Part shown: positions 38,205 through 47,282 of the stretch, piece by piece
How the letters are laid out: the number at the start of each line of letters is the position of its first letter
Position numbering within the stretch: the first letter of the stretch is position 1
From: an uncultured Paracoccaceae bacterium
GTDB taxonomy: Bacteria > Pseudomonadota > Alphaproteobacteria > Rhodobacterales > Rhodobacteraceae
Reading direction: 5' to 3'
DNA: 64,000 nt
NCBI GenBank assembly: GCA_947500775.1
Contig: CANMTD010000002.1
Coordinates: 1-64,000, forward strand
Notes under the pieces: model-generated
The model's input: the letters and a program-made list of their open reading frames with translations, nothing else
Databases searched by the model: none
Told to the model about the DNA's origin: nothing
Made by a program: the position numbers and the translations under genes

Positions 38205-39346
38205 GCCCGCGCGTCCAGCAACTGGCGGGCGACGATCAGGCGCATGATTTCATTGGTGCCTTCCAATATCTGGTGGACGCGCAGATCGCGCACCAGTTTT
38301 TCGACGCCGTAATCCGCCAGATAGCCATAGCCGCCGTGCAGTTGCAGGCATTGATCGGCCACTTTCGATCCGGCCTCGGTCACGAATTTCTTGGCCATCG
38401 CGCAGAATTTGCTGGCATCGGGCGCGCCATTGTCCAGCTTCCACGCCGCCTGCCGCAGAAAGACGCGCGCGGCCTGCAGTTCGATCTCCATATCGGCCAG
38501 ACGGAATTGCAGCGCCTGAAACTGGTCGATGGGTTTGCCAAAGGCCTTGCGCTCGCCCATATAGGCCAGCGTGGCGTCCAGCGCGGCCTGCGCGGCCCCC
38601 AGCGAACAGGCCGAGATATTCAGCCGCCCGCCGTCCAGCCCCATCATCGCATAGCGGAACCCCTGACCCTCTTCGCCCAGCAGGTTTCCGGCGGGGATCT
38701 TGCAATCGTCCATCTGGACCTGCCGCGTGGGCTGGCTGCGCCATCCCATCTTGTCCTCAAGCCCGCCAAAGCTCAGCCCGTCGGTGCCATCCTCGATGAT
38801 CAGGGCGGAAATGCCGCGCGGGCCGGCGTCGCCGGTGCGGGCCATCACCACATAGGCGTCGGAATAGCCGCCGCCGGAAATGAACGCCTTGGTGCCGTTC
38901 AGCGTATAGCCGTCGTTGGTGCGATCCGCGCGGGTTTTCAGCGCGGCGGCATCCGATCCCGATCCCGGTTCGGTCAGGCAGTAGGACAGGATTGTCTCCA
39001 TCGACAGGGCGCCTGGCAACAGCCGCGCCTTCAGATCGTCACCGCCGAACTTGTCCAGCATGGCGGCGCACATGTTGTGGATCGACAGAAACGCCGCGAC
39101 CGAGGGGCAGGCCATGCTCAGCGCTTCGAACACCAGCGTCGCATCCAGCCGGGTCAGCCCCGACCCGCCGCTGTCTTCGCTGACATAGAGCCCGCCGAAC
39201 CCAAGGGCCGCCAGTTCGGGCCACAGTTCTTTCGGGATGGTGCCCGCCTGTTCCCAGGCCCGGGCGTGGGGCGCTATCTTTTCGGCGGCGAAATCCCGCG
39301 CCATGTCAAAAATCGCGACCTGTTCTTCGCTCAGCGAGAAATCCAT
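38201..39346 (-). CDS. Acyl-CoA dehydrogenase, probably isobutyryl-CoA dehydrogenase
   Basis: This 381-residue flavoprotein probably oxidises isobutyryl-CoA to methacrylyl-CoA. Family motifs are YCLTEPGSGSDAAAL (FAD binding), KAFISGGGYSDAYVVMART, and the C-terminal LHGGYGYLADYGVEKLVRDLRVHQILEGTNEIMR split across the FAD and substrate sites. Operon position with the HIBCH-type hydrolase and mmsB points to valine rather than fatty acids. AGGAG precedes the ATG. Electrons would pass to ETF. The region upstream contains TTAATTAA but no clear operator. Confidence 0.9.
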   Translation of the reverse strand: MDFSLSEEQVAIFDMARDFAAEKIAPHARAWEQAGTIPKELWPELAALGFGGLYVSEDSGGSGLTRLDATLVFEALSMACPSVAAFLSIHNMCAAMLDKFGGDDLKARLLPGALSMETILSYCLTEPGSGSDAAALKTRADRTNDGYTLNGTKAFISGGGYSDAYVVMARTGDAGPRGISALIIEDGTDGLSFGGLEDKMGWRSQPTRQVQMDDCKIPAGNLLGEEGQGFRYAMMGLDGGRLNISACSLGAAQAALDATLAYMGERKAFGKPIDQFQALQFRLADMEIELQAARVFLRQAAWKLDNGAPDASKFCAMAKKFVTEAGSKVADQCLQLHGGYGYLADYGVEKLVRDLRVHQILEGTNEIMRLIVARQLLDARA

Positions 39347-39594
39347 CCGAATGCTCCTGTTCCGTCATAAATTGAACGTGTGTTTAATTAACGAATGTTA
39401 CAGGAGTTTTGCAAGGGGTGCCGCAGGTCAAAAAGCGGGTCAAATCGGGGGCGGTTTTATGTATCTTGAAGATATGGTGCGGGTCGTGGAATAAGCGCGT
39501 GCCCGCCTGTTCCTGTGCGGCCCCGAGTTGCGCTTGATGCTGGATCAACGCATTATCGAAATGAACTTGTAGTGGTTTCTGTGGAGTTGGCGTT
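39347..39594. other. Intergenic region between the valine operon and a glycosyltransferase
   Basis: This divergent promoter space of 248 nt is A/T-rich near 39365-39400 (contains TTAATTAA) on the valine operon side. I saw no convincing palindrome or small gene. The GGAG at 39584-39587 serves the downstream TTG start. Confidence 0.4.
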
Positions 39595-40590
39595 TTGAAT
39601 AAAAGATACAAAATCGGTATCGGTGCGGTCACCCGCAGACGCCCCCAGATGTTTGCGGCCCTTCTGGACACCTTCAAGACGATGGATTTGCCCGAGGACT
39701 GCGATATTGTCTTTCTGTTTGCCGAAAATGACGATGCGCTTACGGTTGGTCCGATCACCCAGGAATTGGCGGCTGCAACCGGTCTGCCGGTGCGTCTGGA
39801 AAAAGAAACCCGCAAGGGGATTCCCTTTGGCCGGAACAAGGTTCTGGACATGGCCTTTGCCGAAGGCTGCGATTACCTGACCTTTGTGGATGACGATGAA
39901 CTTGTCACAAAAACCTGGCTGGTGACCCTGTTCCAGACTGCGCTAAAGCGGGGTCTTGATCTGGCGGGGGGGCCGATTGTACCGGTGGCGCCCCCCGGCA
40001 AGATGAGCGGCATGAACAAGGGCGTGCTGCGTCACCTTCAATATGTGATGAAACGCCGGGCGTTCCGCCGCACCAGACACGTGAAGCTGGGAACCGACGA
40101 CACGCTGAACGTCTATACAAACAACTGGTGCGCGCGGCTGGCCGCCGTGTCGCAATTCAAGGTGCGGTTCAATGAAACCATGGTTGAAACGGGCGGCTCG
40201 GATACCCGGTTCAGTCTGGACATGAAAGCGGCCGGGGCGCGGATCGGCTGGGTGCCTGACGCGATTGTCGAAGAGCCGACACCCCAGAAAAGGCTGCAAT
40301 ACGGGTATCACTATCGCCGGGCACGCGATCAGTCGCTGAATACCGTCATCCTGAATGAACGCCCCCCGTGGGCCAGCGCGGGCAAAAAGGTGTTCAGCCT
40401 TCTGGATGCGCTGGCGCTGGTGCTGGCGTTTCCGATCTATGGCCACTTCGGGCTTGCCAAGGCCACCTATAAATTCGGGGTGTTCATGGGGCGGTTAAGT
40501 GCGGCGCTTGGCGGCAAAAGCCGGCATTATTCCGCAAAAACCCAAAAATACCATACCGAGGTTGCCGATCCCGAGGGCACGGAAACCTGA
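39595..40590 (+). CDS. Family 2 glycosyltransferase
   Basis: The protein has 331 residues from TTG 39595 (GGAG seven bases upstream). The GT-A fold is recognised by the start IGIGAVTRRRPQMFAALL, the metal/nucleotide-sugar motif LTFVDDDELVTKTWL (DDD), and a later ETGGSDTRFSLDMKAAGARIGW block with the general-base region. A hydrophobic stretch near the C-terminus (LLDALALVLAFPIYGHFGLA) may bind the membrane. It probably adds a sugar to a surface polysaccharide or lipid. The donor and acceptor are unknown, and no polysaccharide cluster surrounds it. Confidence 0.85.
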   Translation: MNKRYKIGIGAVTRRRPQMFAALLDTFKTMDLPEDCDIVFLFAENDDALTVGPITQELAAATGLPVRLEKETRKGIPFGRNKVLDMAFAEGCDYLTFVDDDELVTKTWLVTLFQTALKRGLDLAGGPIVPVAPPGKMSGMNKGVLRHLQYVMKRRAFRRTRHVKLGTDDTLNVYTNNWCARLAAVSQFKVRFNETMVETGGSDTRFSLDMKAAGARIGWVPDAIVEEPTPQKRLQYGYHYRRARDQSLNTVILNERPPWASAGKKVFSLLDALALVLAFPIYGHFGLAKATYKFGVFMGRLSAALGGKSRHYSAKTQKYHTEVADPEGTET

Positions 40591-40610
40591 ACCGCAAGGC
40601 TTTGGCCAGA

Positions 40611-41744
40611 TCAAAGGTCCTGATGGAATTCCGCAATCAGATGCCGGACAACGCCTTGTAGCGCGTCGCTTTGATCCAGACCGGCATCGCGCGCGGCGGT
40701 ATAGGTTTTGCGCTGGCGGTCGGCGCTGGTGCCCGAGGTCAATATGGTCCGGGTCGCCTCGACCTCGGCCCGGCAGTTCAGCGCATCGGCATCCTCGCCG
40801 ACCAGATCGATCACCTCGTCCAGCAGTTGGTCCATCGGTTTGATCGTGCGGTCGCCGAAATCGATCAGCCCTTCGGAGATGCCGTATCTTTGCGCGCGCC
40901 AGCGGTTTTCGTTGATCAGAAACGTGTCGTACAGGCGCCACCGCTGATTTCTGAGCGATAGCCGGTACAGCATGCGCGTCAGGCATTGCACCAGCGCCGC
41001 CAGCGACAGCGCGTGTTCCAGCCGCGGCTGCACATCGCAAATCCGCGTCTCGATGGTGGGGAACCGGGCCGAGGGGCGCAGGTCCCACCAGATTTTCGAA
41101 CTGTCCTCGATCAACCCCAAATCGATTAACGCCTCGACCGTGCGTTCATATTCGCTCCAGCTGTTGGGGCGGGGGGGCAGGCCGGTGCGGGGCAGATTGT
41201 CGAACACCGTCAGCCGATAGGCGCTTAGCCCCGTGTCTTCGCCCTGCCAGAACGGTGAAGAGGTCGACAGCGCCAGAAGATGCGGCAGGAAATAGGTCAG
41301 CTGGTTCATCACGTCGATCCGCGTGTTGGGATCGTCGATGCCGACATGCACATGCATGCCGCAGATCAGCATGCGCCGCGCGACACCGGCCAGATCCTTG
41401 CGCAGATTGTTATAGCGATCCTTGTCGGTGTGATGCTGCTTTTTCCAGTCCGCGAACGGGTGGCACGAGGCGGCAATCGGGGCCAGACCGAAGTCACCCG
41501 CAATCCCCGATACGGTTTTGCGCAGGTTGCGCAGATCCTCGCGGGCCTGGCCGATATCGGTGCAGACCCTTGTGCCGACCTCGGCCTGGCATTGCAGGAA
41601 CTCGGGGCTGAACTGACCTTGCAAGGCCTTCGCGCAGGCGGCCATCATCGCGTCGGGTGCCTTTGCCAGGGCACAGCTATCGCGATCCACCAGAAGATAT
41701 TCCTCTTCGATGCCCATGGTAAAGCTGGGATCTGATCTTGCCAT
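40611..41744 (-). CDS. YbdK-type carboxylate-amine ligase (GCS2 family)
   Basis: This 377-residue ATP-dependent ligase is of the glutamate-cysteine ligase 2 family. The motifs [56 protein letters not shown] and [10 protein letters not shown] are diagnostic. Family members show weak glutamate-cysteine ligase activity, and the physiological product is uncertain. AGGGGG precedes the ATG. It is convergent with the glycosyltransferase (20 nt between stops) and divergent from the VPLPA-CTERM genes. Confidence 0.92.
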   Translation of the reverse strand: MARSDPSFTMGIEEEYLLVDRDSCALAKAPDAMMAACAKALQGQFSPEFLQCQAEVGTRVCTDIGQAREDLRNLRKTVSGIAGDFGLAPIAASCHPFADWKKQHHTDKDRYNNLRKDLAGVARRMLICGMHVHVGIDDPNTRIDVMNQLTYFLPHLLALSTSSPFWQGEDTGLSAYRLTVFDNLPRTGLPPRPNSWSEYERTVEALIDLGLIEDSSKIWWDLRPSARFPTIETRICDVQPRLEHALSLAALVQCLTRMLYRLSLRNQRWRLYDTFLINENRWRAQRYGISEGLIDFGDRTIKPMDQLLDEVIDLVGEDADALNCRAEVEATRTILTSGTSADRQRKTYTAARDAGLDQSDALQGVVRHLIAEFHQDL

Positions 41745-41930
41745 CTGGCCCCCTTATGTCCTTCCGCCACATCCGCAGGAAGGTGGCCGCAAGAAAGGTA
41801 TGATAACAGCCTAGAATTCCTAATAAAGTTACGCAAGTTTGTCGTTTTGAAATCAACGGCCGATGGTGCGGGCCTTGCTGATTTTGTAATTGCGGCAGAA
41901 ATGTGTCCGTGATAGTTCCAACGGGGTAGT

Positions 41931-41989
41931 CTGATTGTGAGCCCTTATTCATTCATGCGCGAAGGCGGTATGAGCGTACTCACAATTAG
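41931..41989. promoter_or_regulatory. Widely spaced inverted repeat before the VPLPA-CTERM genes
   Basis: CTGATTGTGAG (41931-41941) and CTCACAATTAG (41979-41989) are inverted copies matching at 10 of 11 positions, 37 nt apart, ending 50 nt before the first VPLPA-CTERM gene. The arrangement suggests two half-operators joined by a looping or extended dimeric regulator. The rest of the 41745-42039 gap holds nothing recognised. Confidence 0.5.
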
Positions 41990-42039
41990 GTAGTTTGGGG
42001 CAGAAATACTTCGTTGGTATTGGTGTCGGGGGTGTTCAG

Positions 42040-42705
42040 GTGCTGAAAATACGATTTGCATGTGCAATTCTGGTTGCAGGGCTGGCGTCAGCTGCGTCTG
42101 CGGCAACCTATACATTCGATCTTACCGAAAATCCGTCCGGTCGCTGGAAGAAATCGCTGTCTTATACCCAGGATGGGTTGGGTCTGACTGTTCGTGCTGC
42201 CGCTCACTATGTCCCAAGTAATGGTCGTATCATTGGGACCGCTAAGGTTAGCACGCTGGGCGATATCGGTCTTGGTGTTTGCGGCCGCTCCGAACACGAT
42301 GGCTGTGCCCGCCGGGGGGCAGAGGCACAGATCGATGGCAAAGGGGCAAACGATCTGGCCATTTTCAAGTTTGGACGCTCTGTCACCCTGGACAGCATCA
42401 CCTTTGCCGGTGGAACCGTGTCGGGCAGCGATCAATTCGATCTGTTTGCCGATTTCGGGGCAGGCCTTGATAAAGTGCTGCGCCAAAATGCGTCGGTCGG
42501 GTCCGTCTCCACCGGTCTGGCAAGGACCTTCGGTATCGGCGCCGCACAGGATAATGACAGGTTCCGTATTCTAAGCATTACGGTTTCGGATGTGTCGGCG
42601 CCCCTCCGCCAAGCCGCAGCAGCCGAAGTTCCGCTGCCCGCGACAGGTCTGGCGCTGATTGGCGCTTTGGGTGCGGTAAGCATGGTGCGCCGTCGGCGCA
42701 GCTAA
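42040..42705 (+). CDS. VPLPA-CTERM sorted surface protein 1
   Basis: The protein has 221 residues from GTG 42040. A signal peptide (LKIRFACAILVAGLASAASA) leads to a beta-rich, weakly conserved ectodomain with one Cys pair (GVCGRSEHDGC). The C-terminal sorting signal is VPLPATGLALIGALG followed by a short helix and an Arg-rich end (VRRRRS). This tripartite tail is the VPLPA-CTERM signal of Rhodobacteraceae, processed by an exosortase-type protease at the inner membrane. No exosortase gene is in the window. A terminator follows at 42727-42752. Confidence 0.85.
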   Translation: MLKIRFACAILVAGLASAASAATYTFDLTENPSGRWKKSLSYTQDGLGLTVRAAAHYVPSNGRIIGTAKVSTLGDIGLGVCGRSEHDGCARRGAEAQIDGKGANDLAIFKFGRSVTLDSITFAGGTVSGSDQFDLFADFGAGLDKVLRQNASVGSVSTGLARTFGIGAAQDNDRFRILSITVSDVSAPLRQAAAAEVPLPATGLALIGALGAVSMVRRRRS

Positions 42706-42726
42706 GATGGCTTGAATTGGTGGTCT

Positions 42727-42752
42727 AAAAAGCGGGTTTTGCTCGCTTTTTT
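42727..42752 (+). terminator. Terminator after VPLPA-CTERM gene 1
   Basis: Stem AAAAAGCGGG/CTCGCTTTTT (one G-U pair) with a 5-nt loop, running into TTTTTT. It separates the two VPLPA-CTERM genes into different transcripts. Confidence 0.8.
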
Positions 42753-42975
42753 GTTTCAAAAGAATCATCTGATCAAAGGGCAGGGCAAAACCGGCTGGGA
42801 ACCACAGCCGATTTGCGGGGCTGCCACACGTTTTGCGCGAAAATTTTGATGGCTTGCCGGAATGGCGCAACCCTTAGGCGAAGTCGGCCAAATTTTCTTT
42901 AAGGCGAAAATGTGGCGTGATAATGGTGGAATTATTGCAGTGGGTACTGCCGTTATACTCTTAAGGGGTGAAATA

Positions 42976-43641
42976 ATGAATTTTTTAAAGGCACTTACAT
43001 TGGTGGCCGGTACCGCATTTGCCGGAGTTTCCGCAAACGCGACGGTCGTTGAGTTCAGCCAGCCGGATTGGGTCGATGAAGGCGGCGCTGCGATTTCCTC
43101 TGACTGGCGCGTGGCCATTGATGACAGCCCGACCGATGGCTATCGCTTCAGTGTGTCGATTGACGCAGGCAGCACGGATGTCGGCGATCTGCTGCTGTTC
43201 GGGCTGAACACGACGCTGGATCTTGCGCTGGCGACAATCGATTTGGTGTCGTCCTCGACGGGGGATCCGATCACCGGTGTCTGTTTCGAATCCAAATCCT
43301 GCGGGACCGGGGGCGGTTCGTTCACCGGCGGGCTGTTCAACGGATTGCCGAATTTCGATGCGGTCATCCGCCTTGGCGATCAGGGCAGCAGCTCGGGGCT
43401 GAACGTGAGTTTCGTTTTTGACCTGTTCATGTCGACCCCGGCCGAGGAACTGACCACATCGCTGTTTTCGGCGGTCGCGATCCGGGCCCAGACAATCGGG
43501 TCCGCGCCCAATGGTGGGAATGACAGCCTGAAGGCCTATAACGACGTTCCGACCATTTCCACCGTGCCGGTTCCGGCCGCAGGGTTCCTGTTGATCGGCG
43601 CACTTGGTGGGCTTGCCGCCCTGCGGCGCAAGACCACCTGA
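42976..43641 (+). CDS. VPLPA-CTERM sorted surface protein 2
   Basis: The protein has 221 residues from ATG 42976 with AAGGGGTG upstream. A signal peptide (LKALTLVAGTAFAGVSANA) is followed by a beta-rich ectodomain with one Cys pair (GVCFESKSCGTGGG), then a sorting tail VPVPAAGFLLIGALGGLAALRRKT. It is not a close sequence copy of the preceding protein apart from the tail, yet has exactly the same length. It lies between two terminators, so it has its own promoter, probably within 42753-42960. Confidence 0.85.
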   Translation: MNFLKALTLVAGTAFAGVSANATVVEFSQPDWVDEGGAAISSDWRVAIDDSPTDGYRFSVSIDAGSTDVGDLLLFGLNTTLDLALATIDLVSSSTGDPITGVCFESKSCGTGGGSFTGGLFNGLPNFDAVIRLGDQGSSSGLNVSFVFDLFMSTPAEELTTSLFSAVAIRAQTIGSAPNGGNDSLKAYNDVPTISTVPVPAAGFLLIGALGGLAALRRKTT

Positions 43642-43659
43642 ACCGGATGAGTTCGAATT

Positions 43660-43690
43660 AAAAAAGGCGGCTTGTTCAGCCGCCTTTTTT
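43660..43690. terminator. Bidirectional terminator between VPLPA-CTERM gene 2 and mmsA
   Basis: The perfect 12-bp stem AAAAAAGGCGGC/GCCGCCTTTTTT with a TTGTTCA loop gives A- and T-runs on both sides. It serves both convergent genes. Confidence 0.93.
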
Positions 43691-43736
43691 AATGCCGGAT
43701 GACCAGACGCCCGGGGGTCCCGGGCGCCGGGATCAA

Positions 43737-45236
43737 TCAATCCATCTGTTTGAAGTGGAATTCGCCGCCTTCTTTCAGGCCCGAGGGCCAGCGCGCGGTC
43801 ACGGTCTTGGTGCGGGTGTAGAACCGGAAGGCGTCCGGCCCGTGCTGGTTCAGATCGCCAAAGCCCGATTTTTTCCAGCCGCCGAAGGTGTGATAGGCCA
43901 GCGGCACGGGGATCGGCACGTTGACGCCGACCATGCCGATGTTGATGCGGGATGCGAAATCGCGCGCGGTGTCGCCGTCGCGGGTAAAGATCGCGGTGCC
44001 GTTGCCATATTCGTGGTCCATGGCATAGCCAAGCGCCTCTTCATAGGTTTCGGCGCGCACCTGCGACAGGACGGGGCCGAAAATCTCGGTCTTGTAGATG
44101 TCCATGTCGGTGGTCACGCGGTCGAACAGATGCGGGCCGACAAAGAACCCGTCTTCGTATCCTTGCAGGTTGAAGTTGCGGCCATCGACGACCAGTTCCG
44201 CGCCCTGATCGACACCGGTCTGCACCAGACGTTCGATGTTGGCCTTGGCGGCGGCGGTGACGACGGGGCCATAATCCACGTCATTTCCTGCCGTATAGGG
44301 GCCGACCTTCAGCTTTTCGATGCGGGGCACCAGTTTTTCGATCAGCTTGTCGGCGGTTTCCTCGCCCACCGGCACCGCCACCGAAATCGCCATGCAGCGT
44401 TCGCCAGCGGCCCCGAACCCGGCGCCCACCAGCGCGTCGGCGGCCTGATCCATATCGGCGTCGGGCATGATGATCATGTGGTTCTTGGCGCCGCCGAAAC
44501 ACTGGCAGCGTTTGCCGTTCGCAGTCGAGCGGCTGTAGATATACTGCGCAATCGGGGTCGATCCGACAAAGCCCACGGCCTGAATGGTGTCATTGTCCAG
44601 GATCGCGTCCACGGCTTCCTTGTCGCCATTCACGACCTGCAGGATGCCATCGGGCAGGCCCGCCTCTGTCATCAGCTCGGCCAGCATCAGCGGCACGGAT
44701 GGGTCGCGTTCCGACGGTTTCAGGATAAAGGCGTTGCCGCAGGCGATCGCGGGGGCGAATTTCCACATCGGGATCATGGCGGGAAAGTTGAAGGGCGTGA
44801 TGCCGGCCACGACGCCCAGGGCCTGACGCATGGAATACATGTCGATGCCCGGACCCGCGCCGTCGGTATAGTCGCCTTTCAGCAGATGCGGCGCGCCGAT
44901 GCAGAATTCGACCACTTCCAGCCCGCGCTGCACGTCGCCCTTGGCATCGGGAAGGGTCTTGCCGTGTTCGCGGGACAGCGCCTCGGCCAGTTTGTCCATG
45001 TCGCGGTTGATCAGGCGGACCATCTCCATCAGAACGCGGCCGCGTTTCTGCGGGTTGGTGGCGGCCCATGCGGGCTGTGCGGCGGCGGCCTTGGCGATGG
45101 CATCGTCCATCTCGGCGGTGCTGGCCAGCGGCGCGCGCGCCTGCACTTCGCCGGTGGCGGGGTTGAAGACATCGGCAAATCGGCCAGACGTGCCTTTGAC
45201 GTGCGCGCCGTTGATATAGTGGGTCAGCTCTTGCAT
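43737..45236 (-). CDS. mmsA: CoA-acylating methylmalonate-semialdehyde dehydrogenase
   Basis: The protein has 499 residues from ATG 45236, with GGAGG upstream. It converts methylmalonate semialdehyde to propionyl-CoA using NAD+ and CoA, the last step of valine and thymine breakdown. It is an aldehyde dehydrogenase superfamily member with GITPFNFPAMIPMW and AFILKPSERDPS (cofactor) and catalytic Cys281 in AAGERCMAIS. The MmsA-specific GKRCQCFGGAKNHMIIMPDAD is also seen. It completes the pathway begun by the operon at 36283-39346, although the two loci are 4.4 kb apart. A divergent LysR gene starts 94 nt away. Confidence 0.96.
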   Translation of the reverse strand: MQELTHYINGAHVKGTSGRFADVFNPATGEVQARAPLASTAEMDDAIAKAAAAQPAWAATNPQKRGRVLMEMVRLINRDMDKLAEALSREHGKTLPDAKGDVQRGLEVVEFCIGAPHLLKGDYTDGAGPGIDMYSMRQALGVVAGITPFNFPAMIPMWKFAPAIACGNAFILKPSERDPSVPLMLAELMTEAGLPDGILQVVNGDKEAVDAILDNDTIQAVGFVGSTPIAQYIYSRSTANGKRCQCFGGAKNHMIIMPDADMDQAADALVGAGFGAAGERCMAISVAVPVGEETADKLIEKLVPRIEKLKVGPYTAGNDVDYGPVVTAAAKANIERLVQTGVDQGAELVVDGRNFNLQGYEDGFFVGPHLFDRVTTDMDIYKTEIFGPVLSQVRAETYEEALGYAMDHEYGNGTAIFTRDGDTARDFASRINIGMVGVNVPIPVPLAYHTFGGWKKSGFGDLNQHGPDAFRFYTRTKTVTARWPSGLKEGGEFHFKQMD

Positions 45237-45303
45237 GGGGTCCTCCGGTTTTTGGTTGGCTGGACAATAGCCTTGCAAATCTGGGGTGAAAACAGAAAGA
45301 TTG

Positions 45304-45318
45304 GCAAAAGCGTTTTGC
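45304..45318. promoter_or_regulatory. Palindrome between mmsA and its divergent LysR
   Basis: GCAAAA-GCG-TTTTGC is a perfect 6-bp inverted repeat with 3-nt spacer, 12 nt before the LysR start and about 70 nt before mmsA. It is the natural candidate for the autoregulatory LysR site. Confidence 0.55.
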
Positions 45319-45330
45319 ATTTTTGGGGGT

Positions 45331-46233
45331 ATGATGGCGGCGAACTGGGATGACATGCGGATATTTCTGGCGGTGGCCCGGGCCGAAAGCATCAGCGGGG
45401 CGGGGCGCGATCTGAAGATGGACGCCGCCACCGTCGGCCGCCGGATCGCCCGGCTGGAGGATGCGCTGGCCGCGCCGCTGTTCGCGAAATCCCCGCAAGG
45501 TTATGCGCTGACCGAAAGCGGCCAGCGGCTGATGGGCTATGCGATCCGCGCCGAACAATCACTGGGCGAAGCGGTGGGCGAGGTGCAGGGTGCCGCCGAC
45601 GGCCAGCTGACCGGCGTCATCCGCATCGGCGCCCCCGATGGCAGCGCCAATTACCTGTTGCCGCAGGTCTGCGCCGCGATCTGCGATCAGCATCCGGGGC
45701 TGGAGGTTCAGATCGTGGCCCTGCCGCGCGTGTTCAACCTGTCCAAGCGCGAGGCGGATATGGCGATCACCGTGTCCCGCCCCACGGCCGGGCGGCTGAC
45801 GGTGCAGCGGCTGACCGATTACCAGCTGCATCTGGCCGCCTCAGAGGCTTATCTGGCCGCGCATCCGCCGATCACTTCGGTCGCGGATTTGGCGCAGCAC
45901 CGGGTCATCGGCTATATCCACGACATGATTTTCGACAAGGAACTGGATTATCTGGACGCGCTGAACGTGGACCGGGTGCCGCTGTCGTCGAATTCATTCT
46001 CGGTACAGTTGAACTTTGTCCGGCAGGGGGCCGGGGTGGCCATCGTGCATGATTTCGCGATCCCGGCGGTGGGGGGCTTGCGCAAGATTCTGACCGATCA
46101 GGTGTCGCTGACCCGCAGCTTTTATCTGGTGCGCCACGCCAATGACCGCAAGGTCGAACGGCTGAACCGTTTCGCCCGGATGCTGTCGGATGGAATACGG
46201 CGCGAAGTGAGCAATTTGGAAGCGCTGACTTGA
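45331..46233 (+). CDS. LysR-family transcriptional regulator (probable mmsA regulator)
   Basis: The protein has 300 residues. The N-terminal winged HTH is unusual for the family in wording but clear: WDDMRIFLAVARAESISGAGRDLKMDAATVGRRIARLEDALAAPLF. The rest is the periplasmic-binding-protein-like effector domain (GVIRIGAPDGSANYLLPQVC). It is divergent from mmsA with a palindrome between, so it probably senses a valine-pathway intermediate. ATG 45331 or 45334 may be used. A CBS-domain gene follows after 51 nt. Confidence 0.9.
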   Translation: MMAANWDDMRIFLAVARAESISGAGRDLKMDAATVGRRIARLEDALAAPLFAKSPQGYALTESGQRLMGYAIRAEQSLGEAVGEVQGAADGQLTGVIRIGAPDGSANYLLPQVCAAICDQHPGLEVQIVALPRVFNLSKREADMAITVSRPTAGRLTVQRLTDYQLHLAASEAYLAAHPPITSVADLAQHRVIGYIHDMIFDKELDYLDALNVDRVPLSSNSFSVQLNFVRQGAGVAIVHDFAIPAVGGLRKILTDQVSLTRSFYLVRHANDRKVERLNRFARMLSDGIRREVSNLEALT

Positions 46234-46284
46234 CAGGGCAATCCTTCTTGGGGGACGCTTGATCACGTAAATGGGAGGAACGTC

Positions 46285-46719
46285 ATGCGTGTGCATCAGA
46301 TTCTGAAGTCGAAACCCGAAGGCGGCGTGATCACAATTGCGCCGGATGCCACTGTCGCGGATGCCGCCAGTCTGTTGTCCAGTCGCAGGATCGGGTCGAT
46401 TGTCGTGTCTCTGGATGGCAGCGCGCTGGCCGGGATTCTGTCGGAACGCGATATCGTCCGCGAATTGGGCCGGCGGGGGACCGGCTGTATGTCGGATAAG
46501 GTCAGCGACCTGATGACATCGGAAATCGTGACCTGCCGCGCCGATGACGAAGGCACCGACGTTCTGACCAAGATGACCGATGGCCGGTTCCGCCACATGC
46601 CGGTGATGGATGGCGACACGGTGATCGGGCTGATTTCGATCGGCGACGTGGTCAAGGCGCGTCTGGCCGAACTTGCGATGGAAAAAGATGCGCTTGAAGG
46701 CATGATCATGGGCCACTAG
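46285..46719 (+). CDS. Tandem CBS-domain protein
   Basis: The protein has 144 residues and consists almost only of a Bateman pair of CBS domains: residues about 8-65 (GGVITIAPDATVADAASLLSS, SLDGSALAGILSERDIVREL) and about 75-135 (MTSEIVTCRADDEGTDVLTKM, PVMDGDTVIGLISIGDVVKARL). Such pairs bind adenine nucleotides or SAM and regulate partners. No catalytic domain is attached. GGGAGGAAC precedes the ATG. The partner protein is unknown. Confidence 0.92.
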   Translation: MRVHQILKSKPEGGVITIAPDATVADAASLLSSRRIGSIVVSLDGSALAGILSERDIVRELGRRGTGCMSDKVSDLMTSEIVTCRADDEGTDVLTKMTDGRFRHMPVMDGDTVIGLISIGDVVKARLAELAMEKDALEGMIMGH

Positions 46720-46787
46720 GGGCAATCTGCTCTTGTCATTCCGTGCGCAATAATGTTGCGTGACCCAAAGTTTCAAGGGGGGTGCGC

Positions 46788-47282
46788 ATGCGCATTGGTT
46801 TGTATCCTGGCACGTTCGATCCGGTCACGCTGGGTCATCTGGATATCATTCAACGGGCCTCGGCGCTGGTTGATCGGCTGGTGATCGGGGTTGCGGTCAA
46901 TCGCGACAAGGGGCCGTTGTTTTCACTGGAAGAACGCGTCGCGATGATCGAGGCGGAATGCGCTGTCCTGTCCGAACAGACCGGCACTGAAATCATCGCC
47001 CATCCGTTCGAAAACCTGCTGATCGATTGCGCCCGCGATGTGGGCGCGCAGATGATCATCCGGGGTCTGCGGGCGGTGGCCGATTTCGAATATGAATTCC
47101 AGATGGTCGGGATGAACCGGGCGCTGGACGCCAGCATCGAAACCGTGTTCCTGATGGCCGATGCCCGCCGTCAGGCGATCGCGTCAAAGCTGGTCAAGGA
47201 AATCGCGCGGCTGGGCGGGGATGTGTCGAAGTTCGTGACGCCTGCGGTGAATGACGCGCTGATCGCCCGGCTGAGGGACTAA
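46788..47282 (+). CDS. coaD: Pantetheine-phosphate adenylyltransferase
   Basis: CoaD transfers AMP from ATP to 4'-phosphopantetheine, the penultimate step of coenzyme A synthesis. The protein has 164 residues from ATG 46788 (AAGGGGGG six bases before; GTG 46782 is less well placed). The nucleotidyltransferase motif is GLYPGTFDPVTLGHLDII (HxGH-like). The second motif is IRGLRAVADFEYEFQM, and SSKLVKE-type residues appear as IASKLVKEIARLGGDVSKFV. It overlaps the convergent MOSC gene by four bases. Confidence 0.96.
   Translation: MRIGLYPGTFDPVTLGHLDIIQRASALVDRLVIGVAVNRDKGPLFSLEERVAMIEAECAVLSEQTGTEIIAHPFENLLIDCARDVGAQMIIRGLRAVADFEYEFQMVGMNRALDASIETVFLMADARRQAIASKLVKEIARLGGDVSKFVTPAVNDALIARLRD

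Noticed and set aside
39375-39400. TetR-like operator around TTAATTAA before the valine operon
   Set aside because: Apart from the central TTAATTAA the flanking bases do not pair, so there is no real inverted repeat.
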